Source: JBGTKH01 sp041744735 (GTDB lineage: Bacteria > Planctomycetota > Planctomycetia > Pirellulales > Pirellulaceae). From it: a stretch of DNA of 14,554 bases. The position numbers and the translations under genes are program-made. Below, one piece after another: positions 1 to 6,535 of the stretch (positions are counted from its first letter, which is position 1; every line of letters starts with the position of its first letter). Below the pieces are notes generated by a model. The model saw only the letters and a list, made by a program, of their open reading frames with translations, made no database searches and was not told the origin of the DNA. The DNA lies in contig JBGTKH010000177.1 in NCBI GenBank assembly GCA_041744735.1, positions 1 through 14,554 of the forward strand, given 5' to 3'.

Positions 1-37
1 TCTGGGCCTCGTCTCTCGACCCTAAGACCTCGACCCT
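1..37. other. Left-edge non-coding stretch with short direct repeat
   Basis: This stretch lies downstream of the stop codon of the large minus-strand gene that follows. It holds two copies of CTCGACCCT about 14 bases apart. It is too short and cut by the window edge, so nothing more can be said. Confidence 0.3.
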
Positions 38-2551
38 CTATCTCGCGGCGCCCGTGGTGCGGTCCTTTGTACGGGCCTCGTAGTTCGTGCTGCCGGGGCC
101 AGTGGGAAGGGCGCGGTTGGGGCCCAGCGCGACGCCGATCCAGCCGTCGTCGATGACGAATTGATTGATCTGCAGATCCTGCAGCCGCGGGTCTTGAGCG
201 ATCTTTTGCGGGATCAAGGGGAGCGGGCGGTTGCGCGAGAGGGCTTTGGTAAAGATGCCGCGCAGGGCGATCTGGTCGCGCAGGCCGAGCCGCTGACCGA
301 GCAATTCGATGTAGCCGTCGCGGACCAGTTCGGCGTTGGGGCCGGAGGTTTGCGGCACAAAATAGCCGTGGACCTCGAAGTTACGCCAGTGGTTGCCGCG
401 GCCTGCCGACAGTTCGGCGAACCTCAGCACCAGCATCACGCGATTGTCCTCGTAGCGTACGCGCACGGCTTCATGATCGGCGAATTGAACGGTGACGTTC
501 TCGGGCAGCTCGGCGATCAGCTCGTCGTCCTCGATGCCAAACCGCTCGGCCACTTCGCGATAGAGCTGCCGCAGTTCACTGCGCCGGCCGTCCAGCTTCA
601 ACTGCTGGATTACATTGTTCATGGCCGTCTCGTGGGCCTGTACGCTCAGCAGGCTGTCGGACGGGGCCTGCGGGCGCGGCGAGTGGGCGGCCAGTTGTTC
701 GTAACCAGCCAAGCGGTACCGCACGATCAACCGCTGGTCGGTCGTCTCCATGTCGATCGCCGTCGGGTTCAGATGCAAGCGGTCGAGCGGGTCGTAGATC
801 TTCGTCTGAAAATCGTCTTCCGCTTGCTCCAAGCGGCGGTGCACTTCGTCGTCCAGCCGCTGGCTGGCTCGCCTGGCCAACTTGCCTTCAACCTCCGAGC
901 GGGCCAAATGCGATTGGCTCTCGTGCTGCGACAAGGCGAACGAACGGACCAGCGAACTGATCAGCGGCAGCGAGTCGAACTGCGTGTTCAATCCGGTTAG
1001 ATTCACGTTGGCGTTCGCGTCGGCTTCGCTGCGCCAGACTCGCGTACCGTGTTGGTCGATCGTCAGCAGCTTGCGGGCGCGGTATCGCGACAGGCCCTCG
1101 TTGTAGAACGTGGCGGGGCCCTTGCTGGCGGCGGTTTCCGAGGCCACGACGCCTTGGGCTTCCAATCCCATGTACAGCCGTTCGCGGTCCGGCAGCAACC
1201 GCACGAACAACCGCGTCGACGCCTCGCTGCGCCCGTGGACCCTTGCACCCAGGATGCTGTCGTTCACGTTCTCGGCCATGCGCTGTGGCCCCGGCAGCAT
1301 GCGATTGATCAGTTCGCCAGAGATGGCCACGCGAACATTCGCATTGCGGTAATGTGTTTCGATGCGCCGCGCCAACTCCGCGATCGGTTTGTCGTCAGAC
1401 CATTGCAGCGTGTGGCAAACGTTGGCCAGGAATTGGGCCTGCGCCGTGTCGCTCTGCCGTTCGTAGCGTTCCAGTTCGTCGAGCAGTTGCAGGTAATCGA
1501 TCGGCCGGTTGAACCACACGCGCATGTGTTGGTTGAGCTGCACGAGCGACGGGTGTTGCAGGATCAGCCGCTGTGCGTCGGTCAGCTTCGGCGTTTCCAT
1601 GCGTAGCAAAACGCGACGCGCCAGATCGCGCCGTTGGGCGACGGTGGCTGTTTGAGAATCCGCGGCCTGTTTCAGATCGCTCAGCAGGAGAAACTCGTTC
1701 CAAGCGTCGGCGTATCGCAGCGCGTCGAGTTGACTTTCTACGTCCGTCACGCACGCTCGCACGTCGCCGGCGTCGCTAGAAACGTGTGACACGGGCTTTA
1801 CGCTGCCGGCCGCGATGGCGTGCACTTGTCGCCAGATCGCCACTCGCCGCGACAACGAATAACCGGCTCGCAGCAAACCGACGCGGGCGGCTTCGAACTC
1901 GACCGCCTCGGCCAGCGGCTTGGTATCGTCGGCCAGCGACTGCAGACGCTGGAACACTTCGGCGGACTCCGGCGCGGCCAGCGACTCGATCCGCATTAGT
2001 CCGTCGAGCTCGCGGCGCACCGTCGTCGCCCACGGCTGTGACTCGGCAGATGAAGCGAGCGCCGTCAATTCTTCAACCAGCGACGCGGGGTAAGGCCAGC
2101 AGTTGGCCACCGCGGGCACGTATTGGGCCGGTTGCTTTGGCAAGTCGGACGGCGGTTGGATGATCGCGGGCGTGTTGGGGTTGGCTGCTGTGGGCGGGTT
2201 GAATCTTGGCGCGACCGTGGTTGTCGACAGCCGTGGGACCGGGGGCAACGCGGGGACGTCGGTCAGCGGCAGGTTGAATTCAAATTGGTCAGCGACCGGG
2301 GGCGCAACGTCGGTCGCCTTACGCGCCGTCAAGAAGCGAGGAAGGTCGATCGCCTCAGCGGGTCGCAACGGAGACGAGGCGGTCGCTCCGCCAGCTCGGC
2401 CTGATGCGGGAGCCAGCTTCAGTTCGTCTGCCCAACCAATCGCCGGTGCTGCCATCGATCGCCACGCACGGGGACCGGCTAAACTAATCACCAACAAGCA
2501 CGCGGCCGCCAGCACGACCGGCCAATACGAACTGCGTGACGAATGCTCCAT
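38..2551 (-). CDS. Large exported protein of unknown function
   Basis: I do not recognise this 837-residue protein and assign no function. Seen: a short polar N-terminus, one hydrophobic segment at about residues 9-26 (WPVVLAAACLLVISLAG) that could be a signal peptide or membrane anchor, and a Pro/Thr/Ala-rich low-complexity linker at about 95-150. A long, mostly helical, Arg/Glu/Leu-rich part follows to about 430. The C-terminal half alternates predicted strands and charged helices and ends with a Gly/Pro/Thr tail. It has no recognisable catalytic motif. A periplasmic or membrane-anchored structural role is inference only. Start choice: ATG at 2551 has GGGAG at 2564-2560 with an 8-base gap, the spacing used by several neighbours; GTG directly upstream (2554) is the alternative. 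The stop is TAG at 40-38. No operon partner is visible. Confidence 0.8.
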   Translation of the reverse strand: MEHSSRSSYWPVVLAAACLLVISLAGPRAWRSMAAPAIGWADELKLAPASGRAGGATASSPLRPAEAIDLPRFLTARKATDVAPPVADQFEFNLPLTDVPALPPVPRLSTTTVAPRFNPPTAANPNTPAIIQPPSDLPKQPAQYVPAVANCWPYPASLVEELTALASSAESQPWATTVRRELDGLMRIESLAAPESAEVFQRLQSLADDTKPLAEAVEFEAARVGLLRAGYSLSRRVAIWRQVHAIAAGSVKPVSHVSSDAGDVRACVTDVESQLDALRYADAWNEFLLLSDLKQAADSQTATVAQRRDLARRVLLRMETPKLTDAQRLILQHPSLVQLNQHMRVWFNRPIDYLQLLDELERYERQSDTAQAQFLANVCHTLQWSDDKPIAELARRIETHYRNANVRVAISGELINRMLPGPQRMAENVNDSILGARVHGRSEASTRLFVRLLPDRERLYMGLEAQGVVASETAASKGPATFYNEGLSRYRARKLLTIDQHGTRVWRSEADANANVNLTGLNTQFDSLPLISSLVRSFALSQHESQSHLARSEVEGKLARRASQRLDDEVHRRLEQAEDDFQTKIYDPLDRLHLNPTAIDMETTDQRLIVRYRLAGYEQLAAHSPRPQAPSDSLLSVQAHETAMNNVIQQLKLDGRRSELRQLYREVAERFGIEDDELIAELPENVTVQFADHEAVRVRYEDNRVMLVLRFAELSAGRGNHWRNFEVHGYFVPQTSGPNAELVRDGYIELLGQRLGLRDQIALRGIFTKALSRNRPLPLIPQKIAQDPRLQDLQINQFVIDDGWIGVALGPNRALPTGPGSTNYEARTKDRTTGAAR

Positions 2552-2609
2552 CACCCACTCTCCCGCCTCGAACGTCCTTGTAAAGCAGCCTGCCGAAATG
2601 GAGATACCC

Positions 2610-2636
2610 GTAGCTGAACTCGTGAGAGTTCAGAAG
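2610..2636. repeat. Short dispersed hairpin, copy 1
   Basis: Perfect 8-bp stem CTGAACTC / GAGTTCAG (2614-2621 and 2626-2633) with a GTGA loop, preceded by GTAG and followed closely by AGAAG. A second copy with the same layout and compensating stem changes lies at 13760-13783, so this is a dispersed element and not a chance palindrome. Confidence 0.7.
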
Positions 2637-2858
2637 TCTGCCGCCTCTGCTAACATCGGCCCTGCCATCATGTAAATCGAATCCGATTGGCCCCACCCGA
2701 ACAATCGACGCATGCCGAAGCAGCATCCGCTAGAACCGGTGGTGCGCAGCTCCGCGGGTGACGAAGACGAGGTGAAGTTTGCGGGTTGTGCGGGCAGCGC
2801 TACCCTTCGATCAGTACCGTGTCTTCGTGCTCGTAGGCCGGGGCACAGCAGCAGAGGA

Positions 2859-2900
2859 GTCAGCGGTCAGCGGTCAGAGGTCAGAGGTCAGAGGTCAGAG
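2859..2900. repeat. Heptamer tandem array (GTCAGCG/GTCAGAG x6)
   Basis: Six head-to-tail 7-base units: two GTCAGCG followed by four GTCAGAG. It lies 13 bases beyond the stop codon of the rsmD-like gene. The minus strand of the neighbouring array at 2936-2980 carries the related string GCGGTCAGCGATCAGC, so the two arrays face each other and could pair imperfectly. Confidence 0.85.
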
Positions 2901-2913
2901 GAATTAATCGGAG

Positions 2914-3600
2914 TCATTTCTTATCGCTGATAGCTGACTGCTGATCGCTGACCGCTCCCGACTGCTGATCGCTGACCGCTTCTGCATACAATATCGCCAC
3001 AATCGCCGGCGCGTATCGGCGCAAATCCCATTGGCCGGCGCGTGGTAATTGATCCGTGTCGAATCGTTCGTCGGCCTCGACGACTATCGCGCTGCCGGGC
3101 GGCGAACGTTCGACAAATGTCTGGATCAACGTGAGCATGTCAGCGGCACGTTCGACGAAAAAATCGAACGGCGGCGAACAAAATACAACCCACGGACGTT
3201 CATGGGAAATAGGCAGCCGTCGAGCCCACACGAACGTGTCGGCAGACACGACGTCGGCTTGCTCGCCGAGGCCCAGTGTATCAATGTTTTGTCGGATCAC
3301 GCGGGCGGTGGGGAAGTGGCGTTCGAGCAGCGTGGCGCGAGCGGCGCCGCGGCTTATGGCTTCCAACCCCAGTGCCCCCGTCCCGGCGAACAGGTCGACG
3401 GCGTGCTTATCGACGATGGACGGGCCGAGCAGGTTGAAAACCGCCTCGCGCGTGCGGTCTTTCATCGGCCGGGTGCGCGGGTCGCCGTTGTACACCAGCG
3501 TGCGGCCGCGAAAACGGCCACCGATAATCCGCAGCGACGGCGCCCCGCGGCCCTCGTTGATTTCCGCGCGGGTCGATTTCGATGATTGTCGGCGTGGCAT
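2914..3600 (-). CDS. rsmD: 16S rRNA guanine-N2 methyltransferase, RsmD family
   Basis: 228 residues. RsmD methylates the exocyclic amino group of G966 of 16S rRNA using S-adenosylmethionine. Seen: the family N-terminus LRIIGGRFRGR (23-33), RTRPMKDRTREAVFNLL (42-58), and the SAM-binding motif DLFAGTGALGLEA (69-81). The catalytic motif reads CSPPF (141-145) where E. coli RsmD has DPPF. The last ~20 residues (from about 208) repeat SDQQS twice and are encoded by a repeat array, so the ancestral protein probably ended near ILYAEA (203-208), close to the usual length of about 185-200. ATG at 3600 is the first usable start; the first 22 residues are an extra charged leader. It is divergent from the isomerase pair. 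Family assignment is firm; activity and exact target base are inferred. Confidence 0.9.
   Translation of the reverse strand: MPRRQSSKSTRAEINEGRGAPSLRIIGGRFRGRTLVYNGDPRTRPMKDRTREAVFNLLGPSIVDKHAVDLFAGTGALGLEAISRGAARATLLERHFPTARVIRQNIDTLGLGEQADVVSADTFVWARRLPISHERPWVVFCSPPFDFFVERAADMLTLIQTFVERSPPGSAIVVEADERFDTDQLPRAGQWDLRRYAPAIVAILYAEAVSDQQSGAVSDQQSAISDKK
2936..2980. repeat. 21-base unit repeated twice at 24-base period, inside rsmD
   Basis: Two identical 21-base units (2936-2956 and 2960-2980; each starts GACTGCTGATCGCTGACC) are separated by 3 bases. The 24-base period equals 8 codons, so read on the minus strand they give a repeated octapeptide with SDQQS at the end of the RsmD-like protein. 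The related GTCAGNG units lie just beyond the stop codon. Confidence 0.85.
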
Positions 3601-3843
3601 GTGAAGAATGACGGTAGTTCGAAGTTTGTCGTAATCCGTGATCCTCCTGAATCCGTGGGGTAACCAACAGCATTTTTCCCCACGGATTCAGGAGGATCAC
3701 GGATTAGGAACGAAATCGGGTCATTGAACGTCGGACAATCCGCGGTTGGAGCATCCCTTTCCAGTCGTCTCAAGTCCGTTTATCTTAATACGATTCGCAA
3801 AAACCGATAGCTCTTTAATTCGTGACCCGCAGGAGTCGCTCTG
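3601..3843. promoter_or_regulatory. Divergent intergenic region between rsmD-like and isomerase genes
   Basis: Both neighbours start here and are transcribed away from each other, so promoters in both directions are expected. The visible structure is the perfect inverted repeat at 3632-3706. AGGAG at 3831-3835, 8 bases before ATG 3844, is the ribosome binding site of the first isomerase. I could not identify a confident sigma-70-type promoter. Confidence 0.5.
3632..3706. repeat. Perfect 29-bp inverted repeat with 17-base loop
   Basis: Arms 3632-3660 and 3678-3706 are exact reverse complements. Each arm contains the octamer AATCCGTG twice on one strand. The loop (3661-3677) ends in a run of five T. 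It sits between divergent genes, 5' to both, so it is not a terminator for either neighbour. It looks like a dispersed palindromic element; an operator role is possible but unsupported. Confidence 0.85.
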
Positions 3844-5145
3844 ATGACTAAACGATTCGCTCGATGCGTTCTTCTACTTGCCTTGGCTGCGTTCGGCCCC
3901 GTCCTACTGCTCGCGCAGGAGAATCAACCAACCACCGCTGCCGAGAAAGCGGCGCCGAAGGATGAAGCAGCGTCCGATGCAAAGCCAGCCGAGGCTAATT
4001 CTGAAACCGACAAGAAACCTAATACTGACAAGAAACCTGATACTGACAAGAAACCCGCAACGGAAAACAGTCCTCCCAGCGTGACGAAACCCGCCGCCGC
4101 CCCTGCGATTGACAAACAGGCGGCGCTGGCAGCGTGGGACGCCAAGTTGCAAGAGTGGAAAGACCTGCTCAAGGACCTGCGCGACCAGCGCGTGCGCTAC
4201 TCCGTTGCGGACGAGACGGAGGCCGAGGACATCCGCAAACGTTGGGATCAAACGGTGCAGATGGGGCGGCAGATGATCGGTCCGGTGCGTCAGGCGGCCA
4301 TGAACGCATACGCGGCAGCGCCGAATCAGGACCGGCAACTGACACGGTTTCTGGTCCAGATGCTCTCGGACGAAGTCGCGCACGACAATTACGAACCGGC
4401 CGCCGAACTGGCTCAGGTGCTGATCGACAACAACTGCGACGCCAAGGAGATTTACAGTTTGGGCGGCATCGCGGCCTTCGCGACCAACGATTTCGACAAG
4501 GCCGAAGAGCATCTGAACACCGCCAAGGACCTTGGCGAGATTTCCGAAACTGGCACGCAATACTTGGGGCTGATCGATAAGTACAAGGAATACTGGGCCA
4601 CGGAGAAGGAACTCCGCGAGAAGGAAGCGGCCGCTAACGATTTGCCGCGCGTGAAGCTGACGACAAATAAAGGCGACATCGTTATCGAGCTGCTCGAGAA
4701 CGAAGCGCCCGAGACTGTCGGCAACTTTGTGAGCCTCGTGGAGAAGGGATTCTACAACGGCCTGGATTTCCACCGCGTACTGCCGGCCTTCATGGCACAG
4801 GGGGGCGATCCCAGCGGCGACGGAACGGGCGGGTCGGATTACAGCATTTACTGCGAGTGCTACAAGCCCGAACACCGCAAACATTTTCGCGGGTCGCTCA
4901 GCATGGCTCACGCCGGCAAGAACACCGGTGGATCGCAATTCTTCCTCACGTTTGTGCCCACCGATCACTTGAACGGCATGCACACCGTGTTCGGCCGCGT
5001 TGTGGAAGGTATGGATGTGCTGGCCAAACTGCAACGCCGCGATCCAAGCGGCGAGCCGCCGCTGGCCACACCGGACGAGATCGTGACCGCCGAAGTGCTC
5101 CGCAAACGCGACCACGAGTACGTGCCGAACAAGGTCACTGACTAG
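3844..5145 (+). CDS. Exported cyclophilin-type peptidyl-prolyl isomerase, copy 1
   Basis: 433 residues. Catalyses cis-trans isomerisation of bonds before proline, probably on exported proteins. Seen: signal peptide 1-24 (RFARCVLLLALAAFGPVLLLAQ), an Ala/Lys/Pro-rich linker with three TDKKPx hexapeptides at 55-72, a helical, TPR-like region at about 93-262, and a cyclophilin domain at about 268-420. Cyclophilin active-site landmarks are present: FHRV with catalytic Arg311, FMAQGGD (316-322), GSQFF (363-367) and His380. The tryptophan of human cyclophilin A that contacts cyclosporin is replaced by His375 in HLNG. Start supported by AGGAG 8 bases upstream. A paralogue follows 121 bases downstream on the same strand; the two may be cotranscribed. 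The helical region could bind client proteins, which is inference. Confidence 0.93.
   Translation: MTKRFARCVLLLALAAFGPVLLLAQENQPTTAAEKAAPKDEAASDAKPAEANSETDKKPNTDKKPDTDKKPATENSPPSVTKPAAAPAIDKQAALAAWDAKLQEWKDLLKDLRDQRVRYSVADETEAEDIRKRWDQTVQMGRQMIGPVRQAAMNAYAAAPNQDRQLTRFLVQMLSDEVAHDNYEPAAELAQVLIDNNCDAKEIYSLGGIAAFATNDFDKAEEHLNTAKDLGEISETGTQYLGLIDKYKEYWATEKELREKEAAANDLPRVKLTTNKGDIVIELLENEAPETVGNFVSLVEKGFYNGLDFHRVLPAFMAQGGDPSGDGTGGSDYSIYCECYKPEHRKHFRGSLSMAHAGKNTGGSQFFLTFVPTDHLNGMHTVFGRVVEGMDVLAKLQRRDPSGEPPLATPDEIVTAEVLRKRDHEYVPNKVTD
4006..4059 (+). repeat. 18-base tandem repeat coding TDKKPx x3
   Basis: Three 18-base units (ACN GAC AAG AAA CC- pattern) encode TDKKPN, TDKKPD and TDKKPA in the linker of the first isomerase. 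The second isomerase has no such linker, so the expansion came after the duplication or was lost from copy 2. Confidence 0.8.
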
Positions 5146-5182
5146 TGCAGTGTCAAACATGAGTTTTAGGTTTCACATTTTC

Positions 5183-5248
5183 GTGGCGTAAGCTTCCAGC
5201 TTGCGTTTGTCCTGGTGCTGCGAATGGCAAGCAGGATGCTTACCCCAC
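5183..5248. repeat. 22-bp inverted repeat between the two isomerase genes
   Basis: Arms 5183-5204 (starts GTGGCGTAAGCTTCC) and 5227-5248 (ends TGCTTACCCCAC) pair over 22 bases with 3 mismatches around a 22-base loop. The right arm ends 3 bases before the ribosome binding site of the second isomerase. It is probably a dispersed element; an effect on read-through or on translation of the second gene is possible. Confidence 0.75.
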
Positions 5249-5251
5249 GAT

Positions 5252-5258
5252 GAAGGAG
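5252..5258 (+). promoter_or_regulatory. Ribosome binding site that fixes the start of isomerase copy 2
   Basis: GAAGGAG lies 8 bases before ATG 5267, the same spacing as in copy 1. It places the start at 5267 and not at the in-frame TTG at 5201, which lies inside the inverted repeat and would add 22 residues ahead of a normal signal peptide. Confidence 0.8.
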
Positions 5259-5266
5259 TCACGATC

Positions 5267-6388
5267 ATGCATTCTCGATTCGCCCGTTTCGTTCTCACCG
5301 CGCTGCTCGCACCTTTCTTCTGCTACACGATTCAGGCTGAAGATGTACCAGCGGCGCAGGTGCCTCCGGCGGAAGCGTTCGCCAAAGTGCATGTGGAGTG
5401 GAAGAGAGCGGACCAGAAGTTTGACGACTTGCTGGCGCGCTATCGATCCGCATCCACGGACACGGAGCGCGAGACACTGCGAAAGCAATGGGAAACGACG
5501 GCCGAAGAGGCGCGGATGCTGCTGCCGCGGTTGAAAGACGCCGCTTTGGCCGCTTACAAGGAAGCGCCGAATAAGGATCCCGAGGTAACTCGCGTGCTGG
5601 TCGGCTTGGTGGCCAACGACGTTCGCCGCGACGATTACGATCTAGCGATGACGGCCGCACAGGTGCTGCTGGACAACAACTGCACCGAGAATGCGATCTA
5701 CGACCTGGCCGGTACCGCCGCGTACTGCCGCGACGACTTCGCGGCGGCCGAAAAGCTCCTGAAACAAGCGCACGAAGCCGAGGTCCTGTCGAGCACCGGC
5801 AGCCAATATCTGGCGGAAGTCACGCGAGCCAAAGAGTCGTGGACCAAGGAACAGAAAGTCCGCAAAGCCGAAGCCGCGGCCGACGATTTGCCGCGCGTGA
5901 AGCTGCAGACGTCGAAGGGTGTGATTGTGCTGGAGTTGTTCGAAAACGAAGCTCCGCAGACGGTCGGCAACTTCATCAGCCTTGTCGACAGCAAATTCTA
6001 CGATGGCCTGACGTTTCACCGCGTGCTGCCCGGCTTCATGGCTCAAGGTGGCTGTCCGGAAGGGACCGGTGCCGGCGGGCCGGGCTACGAAATCTATTGC
6101 GAGTGTGGCAAGGATGACTACCGCAAACATTTCCGCGGCACGCTCAGCATGGCTCACGCCGGCCAAGACACCGGTGGATCGCAATTTTTCCTCACCTTCC
6201 GCCGCACGTCGCACCTCGACGGCCGCCACACCGCCTTCGGCCGCGTGATCGAAGGCCTCGACGTGCTGGCCCAACTCCAGCGTCGCGACCCCTCCGAACT
6301 CGTCCGCCTGCCCGAACCCGACAAGATCGTGAAAGCCACAGTCCTCCGCAAACGCGACCACAAGTACGAACCGACGAAGGTCAAGTGA
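5267..6388 (+). CDS. Exported cyclophilin-type peptidyl-prolyl isomerase, copy 2
   Basis: 373 residues, paralogue of the preceding gene. Seen: signal peptide 1-25 (RFARFVLTALLAPFFCYTIQAE), helical region at about 36-200 that aligns with copy 1 (shared DNNC, and QYL before the domain), and a cyclophilin domain at about 209-360. Active-site landmarks: FHRV with Arg252, FMAQGG (257-262), GSQFF (304-308), His321. Shared features such as IYCEC, RKHFRG, SMAHAG and the C-terminal LRKRDH show common descent by tandem duplication. It lacks the TDKKP linker of copy 1. The IYCEC motif gives both proteins two close cysteines in a variable loop. It probably acts in the periplasm on a different client set, or as a second dose of the same activity; the sequence cannot tell which. 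Confidence 0.92.
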   Translation: MHSRFARFVLTALLAPFFCYTIQAEDVPAAQVPPAEAFAKVHVEWKRADQKFDDLLARYRSASTDTERETLRKQWETTAEEARMLLPRLKDAALAAYKEAPNKDPEVTRVLVGLVANDVRRDDYDLAMTAAQVLLDNNCTENAIYDLAGTAAYCRDDFAAAEKLLKQAHEAEVLSSTGSQYLAEVTRAKESWTKEQKVRKAEAAADDLPRVKLQTSKGVIVLELFENEAPQTVGNFISLVDSKFYDGLTFHRVLPGFMAQGGCPEGTGAGGPGYEIYCECGKDDYRKHFRGTLSMAHAGQDTGGSQFFLTFRRTSHLDGRHTAFGRVIEGLDVLAQLQRRDPSELVRLPEPDKIVKATVLRKRDHKYEPTKVK

Positions 6389-6535
6389 GTGTTGAGTGAC
6401 GCGAATGTGCCGTGCCAGATTCGCGACTAAGGCCTCGTACCGGCGTCGCCTACTTCTCCATGCACTAGCATCACCTTAACGAGCCCCAACCGCTGCGCTG
6501 CCGACCGACACGGCCAAGGTGGCGCAACCGCGTGG

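Larger units (their letters stand above)
2552..2913. other. Repeat-rich intergenic region
   Basis: This gap of about 360 bases separates two minus-strand genes. No convincing gene is present. It contains a short hairpin (2610-2636) and a heptamer tandem array (2859-2900). The region just upstream of the large gene must hold that gene's promoter, but I cannot point to clear -35 and -10 boxes. Confidence 0.5.

Noticed and set aside
161..1000. Long plus-strand open frame opposite the large exported protein gene
   Set aside because: It is antisense to a longer frame with a signal segment and a good ribosome binding site; its product is biased in Gln, Val and Arg with no family features, as expected from a GC-rich mirror frame.
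2859..2900. Possible replication iterons or a CRISPR leader
   Set aside because: The heptamers are only 7 bases and contiguous, with no dnaA, repA or AT-rich unwinding stretch beside them.
3904..5160. 418-residue minus-strand frame opposite the first isomerase
   Set aside because: The plus strand encodes an unmistakable cyclophilin with all active-site motifs; the antisense protein is His/Gln/Arg/Leu-rich noise.
5201..5266. Upstream TTG start for the second isomerase
   Set aside because: It would add 22 residues coded by the inverted repeat ahead of a normal signal peptide, while ATG 5267 has GAAGGAG at the right distance.
6389..6535. Possible regulatory RNA or terminator after the second isomerase
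   Set aside because: I could find no stable stem followed by a T-run and no recognisable RNA motif in these 147 bases.
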